Source: Diphasiastrum complanatum
Lineage: Eukaryota; Streptophyta; Lycopodiopsida; Lycopodiales; Lycopodiaceae
Direction: 5' to 3'
Length of the DNA: 64,000 bases
Assembly: GCA_029204225.1 (NCBI GenBank)
Contig: MU832055.1
Coordinates: forward strand, 1-64,000
Shown here piece after piece: positions 23,358 to 34,147 of this stretch. A program made the translations under genes and the position numbers. Positions within the stretch are counted from its first letter, which is position 1, and the number at the start of each line of letters is the position of its first letter. Below the pieces are notes generated by a model. The model did no database searches. It saw only the letters and a program-made list of their open reading frames with translations, and was not told where the DNA came from.

Positions 23358-23490
23358 TTATGGAACTATGATCCATTACATTTTGAATTGCTTATTTTGC
23401 AAGCAATCTAAAAGGATTAGAGGTCTCATAAATTATTGCTATTAAATTGTAAGAATGAAGTAAGTTTGATTCTTCTATGAGGAACAAGGG
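23358..23490. repeat. Tandem array of about 230-bp units (right part)
   Basis: The sequence continues the unit interrupted at 16994: TTATGGAACTATGATCCATT, then GGATTAGAGGTCTCATAAAT, then the start of a further unit (GTAAGAATGAAGTAAG, ATTCTTCTATGAGGAA). Confidence 0.75.
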
Positions 23491-23980
23491 ACTTTGTAAA
23501 GATAGCCTTATGTAGATCCTTAAGATCTTGTTGCAAACACCCAAACCAAAGATAGTTATGGATCCAAGCCACCCAACCAAACGGAAAATGAAGATCAAAC
23601 CTTGACAGCTTCACCCCTGAGCCACGATGACTGAATACAAGAGAGGAAAGGCTTTTGGTAACTAAAACTGGAATCTGGAAGTGGAGTAGGGCAAGTTTCT
23701 GAAGGTATAAATAAACCTCTAGGGCCTAGGAACATTCATTACAAAACCCTAATCCTTTACTAAACTCATGAATAGTTACTGTTGATACTCCTCTGCATGC
23801 ATATAGCTTTCAATCACATGCACTGCTCCAAAAGTCCTAATTGGCCCCTCTCAAGGTTATTAATCATATTTCTGGCCTAGATCAGAATGTTAAGGCATAA
23901 CTAATAATCTCGAACACTTGAGTGCCGATATCCACGTCAAGGATTGTTCCGAACCCTCAATATAGGACATGGACATAACA
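23491..23980 (-). mobile_element. Probable 3' LTR of Gypsy-5 (minus strand)
   Basis: The inner edge is clear: on the minus strand a long purine tract (AAGGGGGGGAAGAA, complement of 23981-23994) is followed by TGTTATGTCCATGTCC. A TATA-like TTTATTTATACC lies inside (about 23705-23720). The outer edge is not defined and the LTR may run on into the tandem array. Confidence 0.6.
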
Positions 23981-24071
23981 TTCTTCCCCCCCTTGAACTA
24001 CTATCTTCAAACATGGAACTCTTCATCAGATCCAATTGTATCACCTTCATGTAAACTTAATTTCAAGCGAC

Positions 24072-25880
24072 TTACATGAACAACCTGATGAGTAGTAGAT
24101 TTGTCCTGAAGATAAAGTTCATAGCTAAGGAAAAAAATTTCTTTGAAATCTGGAATAGTCCACAATATTTGGTAGACAATTTATAATGCTTTCTAGTGCA
24201 CATAGTCCTAGAATCTTTTGGAATTCTAAGGTATACCCAGTCATCAACTTTAAAATCTTTGGGAGATCTCTTAAGATCAACATAGTGCTTAGCCCTATCC
24301 TGAGCACTACGAATACTTTCACGTGCTAATTGCAACATTTCTTGCATTTCATGCAGGAAATCAATAATTTTTTGGACCTTAACACATTTATTCTCCACAT
24401 AATTGGAGATCTAGGTTGAGAACCATACATAAGCAAACTCTATTAAAGGATTATAATCCTCCTAACGAATTGCATGTGAGACACATGCTCTCAACATATC
24501 CTCCATAGTTTGATTAGTCCTTTCAGTCTATCCATCCAATTTAGGATGATTAATTGAACTAAAACTAAGAGAGGTTTCAAGTTTATGGAATACTAGAAGT
24601 GACCTGTAAACTTAGAATCTTTATCACTAACAATATCATTTGGTAGTCCTTGCAACCTGAGTAATCTTTCAACAAAATATGGGTTAAATCTCCTCAGAAG
24701 TTTTGCTGTAGATGAATATATATCATCCAAGAATACAACTACAAATTCTGATGCAGTTGTCTAGAGATAGGATGACTACCTGGAATTAGCTCAATTCTGC
24801 GATCTACTGACCTAACTGTGGTGCTAAATCTAAACATGAAAATCAACTAATTTTCTGTAGTCTTCAATCACTGCTGAGAGCTTTGGTACTTTGACCTCCC
24901 AAGTCTCCAACTCTGCTCCTGAAACTAGATATACCTTATATCTATGATTACTGGCTTCAGTTTCTAGGTTGAGTTATTGCAGAAGATGAGAATCAATAAA
25001 ATCATGAGTTGATCCATTGTCCACTAGAATACCTACTTCTTTTCTTATTGTGCCCCTCAAATGAAATAAATCATTAGGCAAGAAAGAAGTAGTACTAAAG
25101 GAACATTCACATTCATAGTCAATTATATTAATGTTCAGTTTCATATTTTGATTACTTGGTGTCTCAATAGAGCCTCGGGTTTCTTTCGTTTTCGGCAAAA
25201 TTTCATCACGTGTCCAGGCTTATTGCAAATATAACAAAGATTCACCTTCTTAGGCTTCTTCCGAGACAAGTGTTTTTTTCTCTTGGGTTCTGATGCCATC
25301 TGATCAAGCTCGTCAAAGGATATATTCTAAGTTCTCTCCCAAACTCATTACCTTTCCCTTCTTAGTGCTATACAACATCATCAAAAGTCTGAAGCACATT
25401 TCACCTACATTCGTTCTGATAATCAGCTAGCAAACCGAGGATGAATTGCTAGAGGGCCAGTTTAGAATTGAATGATGGAACTTTATTCCACATATCAATA
25501 AATTCTTGGAGATAAGAGTCCAAATTTTTTGTCCCTATTCTGTAGTTAATGGACTTTTGGTAATAATTTGAATCATCCACCACAACAAACGATTTTTTGA
25601 ACATTTCCATGAAACTATCCCAAGTAGTGGTTTCAGCTGCAGATCACGCCACCACAATGATGCTTCGCCACAGAAAAGTAAAACTACGCTCTTAATTTTA
25701 TTTTCTTCTGGAATTCCGTGAAGATTGAAATAATTGTTCCATTTCGTCAGCCAATCGTCGACTACCTCATATTTTTTCCCCATAATACGGTTTAGGTTGG
25801 AAACACAAATTCGGGGAAGACATTGCCTTGACCCATGTCAACAGAACTTCCATCTGTTGATCCCGCAAACTATTTCGATT
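24072..25880 (-). pseudogene. Gypsy-5 remnant with collapsed pol
   Basis: From the 5' side on the minus strand: gag (25783-25535, WLTKWNNYFNLHGIPEENKI, then EASLWWRDLQ), protease (25198-24974, VGILVDNGSTHDFIDSHLL), then an abrupt run of three junctions: the RT entry (RRIELIPGSHPISRQ, about 24800), the RT active-site strand (FVVVFLDDI, about 24730), and integrase (GLPNDIVSDKDSKFTGH, about 24640). The integrase core continues (TMEDMLRACVSHAIR), then the GPY/F region at 24398-24072 (DDWVYLRIPKDSRT). Most of RT and all of RNase H have been deleted. Stops and frame changes are frequent. Confidence 0.85.
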
Positions 25881-26139
25881 ATTCATTTCTGTGAGGCACT
25901 CAGATCCAAAAACTTAAGTGAAAGTAACTGTGACGTCAGATTCAAATTGAATCAGACTTAGTAAGGCTTTGCTCTTTAATGCTAGCCTGCATCATGACCG
26001 AGTATGCAATTTACCTCTGGAGAAGTGATAACTTAGTATGTTAGTCTTTGTGCAAATTAATGAAAGCTAATGTGGATGTGTGTTTGTGAAAGTGACGTGC
26101 ACTTACTCTTGGGCATTATTGAAGTGAGTAGGGATGGCA

Positions 26140-26260
26140 TTTCACGCCTAAGGAAGCGAACCCTGGGCGCGGACGCGCGTCCATACGTGCATCTGCGCCC
26201 GCGTCCGGACGCGGACACCTGAGGGGTGCGTCCGAGGGTGGACGCATCCGGCATTTTCCC
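26140..26260. repeat. GC-rich dispersed repeat, copy 1
   Basis: A CpG-rich island (GCGTCCGGACGCGGAC, then GGACGCATCC) followed by A-rich sequence. A shorter relative (CGTCCGGATGTGGACGCG, then GGACGCATCCAGCGTCCC) lies at 35793-35838. The palindromic GTCCGGAC core could form a hairpin. The family is unknown. A C-rich tract (CCTCCCCTCCCCTCC) follows at 26341-26367. Confidence 0.5.
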
Positions 26261-26749
26261 AAAAAAAATTTCAAAAAAAAAAAACAAATATAGGCCCCTC
26301 CCCTCACTGTCCCACATCCCCAAAACGAAATAAAAACAATTTTCCTCCCCCTCCCCTCCCCTCCCCCCGAAATTAATTATCAAAGGGTGTCTGGCACCCA
26401 CCTGCCCCCTCTTGTTAAAAAAAAAGAAAAAGGTACCCAAAAACATTTCCAAAAAAATTTGCAACAAACCTTACCACTGCTCATGCCTCCCATAATTCAG
26501 ATATCACAGAATCGGGCATGAAAGAGCAAACAATTTATATTTTTTGAGTCCAGAAAACACTGTCTCGTGCTCTTGCTATCTCTATCTCTCTGACGGATCT
26601 ATATTATATTATCATATAAATACAGGAAAACGATTCGCTCCCTGAATGAACTTCAACAGCTTACTAATTACTTATGCTCCACAATGTCATTCACCACAGG
26701 GAAGTACAAGATGTACACAGTACTATGGCCTATATGATGAGATAGGTTT

Positions 26750-27125
26750 AGGGTTTTGGAATGAACTCCAACAACAACACTGAAAGGAAACAAGAATTCC
26801 GTCACTGTTGCAGCAGAATAGAATGGGATGATCGGATCGCAGGATGAGATTTTTTGAGATCATAAGGTCCTTGTGCTTTTGACCAATTCTGAATGCTCGG
26901 GAAATTGCATGTCGTGCCACAGCAGGAATCCTTCAAATTTACTTTCCTCAGATGACAAACCAATCTAAGGACAGACAGGGAGGTAATCCAAGTGCCTTAT
27001 GCTTTACGGGCATAAGTTTCAAAAAAAATGTGAAGTCACAAATACCAGGCAAGTTTTCTAGAACTTCTCCTTTATCCGAGCTAACAAGGCCTCCTTTGTC
27101 CAAGGACCATTATCCAAGGTTTAGG
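26750..27125 (-). pseudogene. SNF2-family remodeller pseudogene, 3' part (DRD1/CLSY-like)
   Basis: Minus strand. A block reading EVLENLPGICDFTFFLKLMP (about 27060-27000) resembles the conserved segment between the two helicase lobes of plant DRD1/CLSY and Rad54-type remodellers. About 70 bp on, after two stops, a block reads IPAVARHAISRAFRIGQK (about 26925-26868), matching helicase motif VI of SNF2 proteins (NPxxxRQAIxRAFRxGQ). The intervening coding sequence of a complete protein is missing, so this is a deleted copy. The matching 5' part lies at 33716-34020, on the far side of Gypsy-6; across the restored empty site the two are contiguous. In an active gene the product would be a nuclear ATP-dependent chromatin remodeller; assignment to DRD1/CLSY rather than another SNF2 group is inference. 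Confidence 0.6.
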
Positions 27126-27130
27126 GTTAG
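27126..27130. repeat. Target-site duplication of Gypsy-6, left copy
   Basis: GTTAG, identical to 33711-33715 immediately right of the 3' LTR. Confidence 0.92.
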
Positions 27131-27581
27131 AGTTATGGACTCGGCTCATTACATTCGCCATGTCCATTTACATTTACTTTACTTTATGCATAGGCAGGCT
27201 TTGGGCCCTTTTTTATTCATTATTTGACATTTAGACTATATGGTTGGCCTTGGGCCCTATTATTGACATTTAGACCATATTATTGGCCTTGGGCCCTATG
27301 ATTCACTATATAGGTTATTTGGTCATATTACTGAGAGTGGGGGCCTTCTTGGAGGGCGCACTATTTTCCCTCTCAGTTTGGCCCTAGCCACTGGAAGCTT
27401 CCTTTTAGGGCTTCCTCTTGGCTATAAGTAGGGATTCTGTGTCATTTGCTACTTGGCTTATGATATGATCTCCTTCTTTAGTCTCTTTAAGCTTTCTCTC
27501 TCCTGCTTTCTAGGGTTAAGTCTTGCTTATGTGATGCTTTCATAGACTAAATCTAGATCAGCCGTGGCTACGTTCATAACT
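27131..27581 (+). mobile_element. 5' LTR of Gypsy-6
   Basis: 451 bp, starting AGTTATGGACTCGGCTC and ending GTGGCTACGTTCATAACT. The ends form a 7-bp perfect inverted repeat (AGTTATG / CATAACT). TTGGGCCCTA occurs twice (27249 and 27289). A promoter is expected here; the TATA candidate is GGCTATAAGTAG near 27420. Confidence 0.95.
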
Positions 27582-27593
27582 TGGTATCAGAGC
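27582..27593 (+). promoter_or_regulatory. Primer binding site of Gypsy-6
   Basis: TGGTATCAGAGC directly follows the last LTR base with no spacer. This independently fixes the unusual LTR end. The leader that follows (27594-28464) is rich in GCGCCCT repeats and is not convincingly coding. Confidence 0.95.
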
Positions 27594-28464
27594 ACTTTCC
27601 TAAGCATCTCCATTGAGCAGATTTTTCTCTCACAGGAGGGCGCCCATCTTCAGCTTGGATCTTCACCATTTTTCAGCCGGATCTTCAGCATTTCACCACA
27701 CTTGTCTTGCAGATTCTCACGACGGATCGGAGGAGGACAGGCGCCCACTTGCTGCCCATTTCTAGCGCCCTCTTGCTGGCTGCCTATTGCTGCATTTTCA
27801 GCCTTTTTCCTCCCCTATTTTGGGCGGCCTACTGCCTCCTATTTGCTGCCCTATTGGGCGCCCTCATGCTTGCTGACCAGCGCCCTACTGCTCCTTCCTT
27901 TGCTGAAAATTTCTTGCTTTTTGCTGCCCCTATTTGCCACCTTCCATCAGCCACTCCTAGCGCCCTACCAACCCATCTTTTTGATCCAATTTTTTGTTGC
28001 CGTTTACTACCTCTCTTGGACGCCCACACTCCACCATAGCTGGCGCCCTACATCCGCCTCAATTTCAGCTCACCCTCCTACACTGCTGTCTGTGTTCGCA
28101 TCCCTACCCCGGACAATACAAACACGCCTAGATGCTTAGAAAGCCACTCCCACCCAACTTCATCGCGCATCGGGATTGCTCCCCATCTTTATCGCAAACT
28201 TTTTTTTACCCTTGAAGGGCGATCTCTGATTTTTCAGCCTTGTTTCCTTGCTGCCTGGTACCTCGACATATCGCCGCTATTTTTCAGCTCACTTCTGGTT
28301 GCGGTTACGAGGTATTTCTTACTTAGTTGTCCTTTCCGTTCATCTTACATTGCGAGTTCTATTGTGTCTTTTCATTGGCGTGCCTGTTGTGACGACTTAT
28401 GTCCTCTCCTTCAGTTCGTCCAATTGTTTAGCACATTTCTTTTCTCGCTTACTTTTTCTTCCTC

Positions 28465-31400
28465 ATGGCTAGCTCACCCACTACACCTGCGAGTCATTCC
28501 GGACCTTTAGATGAACAGTTTGCTGATATGCGTGACTCTCTTACTCTCCTCAGTAGTCGTTTCGACCAAATGATGACCAGTTTTACCACTCTACAGACCG
28601 GCTTTGCCACTATACAGTCACAGATTGATTCCTTACAGCCACATGGACCTGGCAAAGCCCCTGTTCATTCATCATTTGGGTCTCCATTTGGACTTCCATC
28701 CTCGTCTACTTCCTTTGGCGGTGGGCCTCATTTTCCACCTAACCCACCACCCGGTTTTCCACGTCCTACAGCTCCTGAGTCACATTTTCCACGACATCTA
28801 GCTCCTGAGCCACATTTTGCTCGAGATTTTCGTGATCGGGTACAGCTTGCCACCTATTCTGGTTCCTCTGACGGGAACTTGTTAGAGAATTGGTTTGCAA
28901 AGCTTGATACTTATTTTCAAATTTACCCTAAGACTGATCCTCAGAAGATCCAGTTAGCCGCCTTACATCTAGATGGACGTGCTGCCACTTGGTGGCGGGT
29001 CTACCGACTTGACCCTGATCGGGACGGTCTCCAGTTATGGCCTACCTTTCGTCATGATCTTCGTCATGCTATGATTGACCCTCAGTGGCTGAGCCGCCAG
29101 TGTGATATATTCTGTAGTCTTACTCAGACTGGTGATCTTTCTTCCTATACAGATCAGTTTATGGACCTTTCCTACCTCTTTACAGATCTTCAGCCCACCG
29201 AGCTTATTTCTCGCTACATTGCTGGACTTCGTGGTGCTCTACGATACGATGTCTCTTCTTTCCGTCCACCCACACTTGTTGAGGCCATGTCCCTTGCTAG
29301 TACTTTACAGCATAAGTACCCTGATCCTGCTCCCTTTCGCTTTTCCCGACCCCGTCCATCTCTTTCACCTCTACCATCTCCGGCCCCATCTGCCCCATCC
29401 ACTGTCGTCCCGACCTCTTCTCTTACTTCTCCCGCTCCTCGCCCTCCGCCTCTTCGTCCTTCTTTTGTCCGGAGTTACACGTCTGCAGAGTTCGCTGACA
29501 TTCAGCAGAAGCATCTTTGCTTTCGTTGTAAGAGTCCTGACCACATTGCCCGTGATTGCCGCCCGCCCCTGCCTACTTCTACTGTTGTTTTCTACCATGA
29601 GGGCACTACCCCAGATGAGTCCGATATCTACATTCATATATCTGATGAGCCTGATCTATCTCCTGAGCCTTCTACTGATTTACTTCCTGCTACTTGCCAT
29701 GCTCAGCTTGCTTATGCTACCTGGACAGGGTGCCCCGGTCCTCGCTCCATTCGGCTACGTGTGCGCATTACTGGTCGTGAGTATATTGCTTTAGTTGATA
29801 CCGGCAGCACTCATTCCTTTATCAGCAGTTATGTTCTCAGCCGGATACGCGCTTCACCTATTCCTGCTCCACAGTCTCTCACAGTCGAGGTTGCCAGTTC
29901 TCACTCATCTCCTAGTTCTCAGATGTTTCAGGGATTATCCTACCACATTGGTGATTTTTCTGGACAGGCAGATCTTTATATCATCCCTCTGGAGCGCTAT
30001 GACCTTATCCTTGGTGCTGATTGGTTTGCTTCACTGGGAGCGGTTACTTTGGACCTGGCTCAGCAGACATTGACATTTGTTCATGATGCAGTCACCCACT
30101 CACTTGCTGGTATTGATTCTCAGGCAGATTTCCAGCTGATCAACGGGAAGCAGTTTATCCGCAGCCTACCTAAGGCTCATTGTGCAGCTTTATTATGTGT
30201 TCAGCGTGCTGCAGCAGATTCTCCAGTGACTACCTCTCCTCCAGCAGTTGTTCCTCAGGTGATCTCTGACTTATTACATCAGTATGCATTTGTCTTTTCA
30301 GAACCTACGACGCTATCACCATTACGTGATGTGAACCACCATATTGATTTGCGTCCTGGTTCTGCTCCTCCCTCCCGGCCTCCTTACCGTATGTCTAAGT
30401 CTGAGCGTGATGAGGTTGAGCTTCAGATTACTGCTTTACTAGATCAGGGCCTTATTGTTCCTAGTCACAGTCCTTTTGGTGCCCCTGTTCTCCTTGTCAG
30501 TAAAAAAGATGGTTCCAAACGCCTCTGCATTGATTATCGTGCCCTCAATAAGTTGACCATCCGTAACCAGTATCCTATTCCTCACATGGATGATCTCTTT
30601 GACCAGTTAGGCACCTCTCATCTTTTCTCTAAGATAGACTTACGTTCCGGCTATCACCAGATTAGGATGCATCCTTCGGACGAACACAAGACTGCGTTTC
30701 GTACCCATCTTGGTTTGTATGAGTTTTGTGTTCTTCCTTTTGGTGTTACTAATGGTCCACTTACGTTCCAGAATGTGATGAATAACATCATGCGTCCTCT
30801 CCTTGGTCGTTGTGTTTTAGTTTATTTTGATGATATTCTTGTTTTTAGTAAGACTCTTGATGAGCATGTGTTACATCTCTCATCTGTTTTTCAATTGCTT
30901 GTTCATCACCAGTTGTTTGCTAAACTTTCTAAGTGTTCCTTTGCTGTTGTTGAGATTGAGTTTTTAGGATTTCTCATTTGTGATGGTCGTATTCGTTTGG
31001 ACCCTCATAAGGTTCGGGCAATCGCTGATTGGCCTGTTCCCACAGATGTCCACCATGTTCGTATGTTTCTTGGTCTCGCTACTCACCTTCGTCGTCGTGT
31101 TCCTCACTTTGGCTGCCCCTCTTCATTCCCTTTTGAAGAAGTCTAGTGCTTTTGTTTGGACTTCTGATTGTCAGTTCGCCTTTGACACTCTTCGTCGTGC
31201 TGTTGTGGAGGCCTCTGTCCTGTGTTTACCACAGTTTGATCAGAAATTTATTGTTGAGACCGATGCTAGTAATGTTGGTTTGGGTGCCTTGCTTCGTCAG
31301 TCTCAGTGTATTATTGCTTATGAGTCGCGTCGTTTACGCTCTTATGAGCAACGTTATTCTGTTCATGAGAAAGAGCTTCTTGCCATTATATATGCTCTTA

Positions 31401-33215
31401 AGAAGTGGCGCCATTACCTGTACCGTGTTCCTTTTGATATCGTTACTGATCATCAGTCCTTACGTTATCTCTTCTCCCAGCGTGATCTTAGTGATCGTCA
31501 GTTTCGTTGGTTGCAGTTTTTACAATCTTTTGATTTTTCTATTTTGTATCGTCCTGGTCGTGCTAACACTGCTGCTGACGCATTGTCTAGACTTCCTGCT
31601 TTATTGAATACCCTTGTTGCCACGATCCCTTCCTGGTTTGATGATCTTCCATCTTCTTATTTTACATGTTCTGATTTTCGTGATGTTGATAGTTCTGCTC
31701 CACCTATGTCGTCTTCACCTCATCAGGCTTATTCCATTGTTGACCACCGTCTTTATCATTATGGTTCTCTTTGTATTCCTAGTTCTTTGGGTATCCGTTC
31801 TCAGTTGTTGTCGGATGCTCATTCGTCCCCAGTTGGGGGTCATTTTGGTTTTCAGAAGTCTTATGCTCGTCTTAAGGATCATTTCTATTGGCCATCCCTT
31901 AGGAAAGAGCTTGTTGTACTTATTCGTACCTGTCATTTCTGCTTACGTAATAAGTACTCCCGTGCTAAGTCCGTTGGTTTGCTTCAGAGTTGGCCTATTC
32001 CTCACCGCCAGTGGACTGATATTTCTATGGACTTCATCATTGGCCTTCCCCGCACCCGTCGTGGTCACGATTCATGTATGGTGGTAGTTGACAGGTTCTC
32101 AAAACAGGCACATTTCATACCCGTCCGCAGTACTATCACAGCAGAGCAGTGTGCACGCTTGTTCCTTTCAGAGATATTTCGCCTACATGGGTTTCCTCGT
32201 ACTATCCTTTCTGATCGGGATAGTAAGTTTACATCATTGTTCTGGACAGAGCTTATGCGTATATTGGATGTATAGCTTTTTATGGGGTCTGCTTATCATT
32301 CTACTTCTGATGGGCAGTCTGAGGTCCTTAACAGGATCCTTGAGGATTATTTGCGCCATTTTGTTACTCCTTCAGGGAAGGATTGGGATCAACACTTATG
32401 TTTGGCAGAGTATAGCTATAACAGCTCTGTTAGTACCAGCACCGGCGTTGAGAATACACCTCCAATAAGTTTAAAGACTTTTGTGAGAGAGAGGGAATAC
32501 AAAGAGAATTTTACCTCATGGTTATGCACCTCTTTTACCTGGTATTCCTCTTCCTCCCGAGGATACACCTGTGACACTGTCTTTATTTCTATCAGGTGCT
32601 CGCGAGCTTATTCTCCAGGCCAGTTCCCATTTGCAGCAGGTCCAGCAGCGCTATCAGGCTTCAGTTGATCGTCATCGACGTCATGTTGAGTTTCATGTTG
32701 GTGATATGGTATATCTACGCCTACGGTTTGCACGTCATCATTTTATTCAGGGCCATGCTTCTACTGAGAAGCTTGCACCACGTTATTATGGGCCTTATTG
32801 TATATTGGAGGTTCTTAGTCCAGTTACATATCGTCTTCAGCTTCCTGCTTCCACACGTGCCTGTGATATATTCCATGTCAGTTTATTACGTGCTGCTATT
32901 GAGGATGATGCTCCTCGTGATGTTGAGTTTCCTACTGCACCGGATCTCTTTCCTTTATTACCTGCTGCTATCCTTCAGGTGCGTTTGCATCATAGTCGAT
33001 GCCGCCAACAGATTCAGTTCCTAGTCCAGTGGGATGGTCGTCCTGTTGAGGAGGCCACATGGGAGCCTATTGATGTCTTTTATCATACACCGTCACTTGC
33101 GGATCAGGCTCGTGCTCTTGCCGCACTTGTTGATTCCTCTACATCAGCTGTTGCTCCAGTTGTTACTACACCAGATGCTGTTCCAGTTGATCCTCCAGGG
33201 CTTGTTGTTACTTGA
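28465..33215 (+). pseudogene. Gypsy-6 gag-pol polyprotein, lightly damaged
   Basis: It opens with an 893-codon frame (28465-31146). The gag core (NWFAKLDTYFQIYPKTDPQ, AATWWRVYRL) is at residues about 140-180, a Pro-rich linker follows, the CCHC knuckle CFRCKSPDHIARDC is near residue 352, protease ALVDTGSTHSFIS near 442, RT (CIDYRALNKLTIRNQYPIP; catalytic VYFDDILVFSK) near 690-790. The frame shifts between about 31085 and 31112, then continues at 31100-32275 with RNase H (VETDASNVGLGALL) and integrase (HFYWPSLRKELV...CHFC; MDFIIGLPRTRRG). A TAG at 32273-32275 stands where Gln is expected. Sequence at about 32450-32520 does not fit integrase. The frame resumes at 32571-33215 with the GPY/F region and a chromodomain (FLVQWDGRPVEEATWEP). 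Gag and pol are fused in one frame, as in many plant chromoviruses. Confidence 0.95.
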
Positions 33216-33249
33216 TCCAGTCCTTTATGGCAGTTGGGTCTTATTTTTG

Positions 33250-33259
33250 TGTCGGGGAG
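33250..33259 (+). promoter_or_regulatory. Polypurine tract of Gypsy-6
   Basis: TGTCGGGGAG lies immediately before the 3' LTR start AGTTATGG. The short G-rich purine run is where plus-strand DNA synthesis would start. Confidence 0.8.
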
Positions 33260-33710
33260 AGTTATGGACTCGGCTCATTACATTCGCCATGTCCATTTAC
33301 ATTTACTTTACTTCATGCATAGGCAGGCTTTGGGCCCTTTTTTATTCATTATTTGACATTTAGACTATATGGTTGGCCTTGGGCCCTATTATTGACATTT
33401 AGACCATATTATTGGCCTTGGGCCCTATGATTTACTATATTGGTTATTTGGTCATATTATTGAGAGTGGGGGCCTTCTTGGAGGGCGCACTATTTTCCCT
33501 CTCAGTTTGGCCCTAGCCACTGAAAGCTTCCTTTTAGGGCTTCCTCTTGGCTATAAGTAGGGATTCTGTGTCATTTGTTACTTGGCTTATGATATGATCT
33601 CCTTCTTTAGTCTCTTTAAGCTTTCTCTCTCCTGCTTTCTAGGGTTAAGTCTTGCTTATGTGATGCTTTCATAGACTAAATCTAGATCAGCCGTGGCTAC
33701 GTTCATAACT
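33260..33710 (+). mobile_element. 3' LTR of Gypsy-6
   Basis: 451 bp with the same AGTTATG...CATAACT ends as the 5' copy. It is followed at once by GTTAG (33711-33715), the right target duplication. Confidence 0.95.
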
Positions 33711-33715
33711 GTTAG

Positions 33716-34020
33716 GGGATTGTCATTTTGTACAGTTCGTTATCCAAGGTGCAGGTCAACCAGATTCACATTTTTTGCCTTTTGGGGGCAATGATCAATA
33801 CCCATTTCACCCAGGTATTTGGCTAGGAAGATTTGTAAGAAAGCAATGGTCAAAAAGGTCTTTCCAGTGCCTGGGGAAATCTAGGGTGCGAAATCGGGCG
33901 TCCTATCTTTGGCACAACTACGTAAACTGCATGCAGGATCAAGCTCAAGACCAGAAGATTTTTGGGGGAAGTGAATGCTCAGCATCTCAAGAAGGACCAG
34001 TTGTGACTCCACTTCCAAAA
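33716..34020 (-). pseudogene. SNF2-family remodeller pseudogene, 5' part with Walker A
   Basis: Minus strand, starting after a possible splice acceptor (TTATGCAG, complement of 34021-34028). The frame reads VLEVESQLVLLEMLSIHFPQ, reaches a TAG, then ISPGTGKTFLTIAFLQIFLA (Walker A at the complement of 33857-33874), the SNF2 motif I. A frame change leads to LIIAPK, motif Ia. The copy then meets the Gypsy-6 insertion site. The long plus-strand reading frame over this segment is a shadow. Together with 26750-27125 this is one dead gene; the region between motifs Ia and the inter-lobe block was already deleted before the Gypsy inserted. Confidence 0.62.
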
Positions 34021-34147
34021 CTGCATAAGAACATGCAAACAAAAATGTTCTACTGTTGAAGCTTTCTTGAGAATTGCAGTTTTACTTCTCCATGAAAAAG
34101 GTACATACACAAGTGAGTTTTTTTTCATTAGTGAAAGAGCTGCTCAT

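Larger units (their letters stand above)
27131..33710 (+). mobile_element. Gypsy-6, young chromodomain LTR retrotransposon (whole element)
   Basis: A complete 6,580-bp element with two 451-bp LTRs that differ at about six positions by eye (about 98.7 percent identical), a perfect 5-bp target duplication, a tRNA-Met primer site abutting the LTR, one long gag-pol frame, a C-terminal chromodomain and a polypurine tract. The LTR ends are AGTTATG...CATAACT, not TG...CA. It inserted into the SNF2 pseudogene. A frameshift, one stop and a scrambled patch in pol make this copy non-autonomous. Confidence 0.96.

Noticed and set aside
27564-28139. A 191-codon plus-strand frame in the Gypsy-6 leader
   Set aside because: It starts inside the 5' LTR, runs across the primer site, is low in complexity and matches no gag domain; the real gag ATG at 28465 follows.
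29102-29794. Long Leu-rich and Arg-rich frames overlapping Gypsy-6 gag
   Set aside because: They lie in other frames of a clear gag region with CCHC knuckle and protease; they are shadows.
33775-34059. A 94-codon plus-strand frame right of Gypsy-6
   Set aside because: The complementary strand carries a Walker A motif and SNF2 similarity; the plus-strand frame is its shadow.
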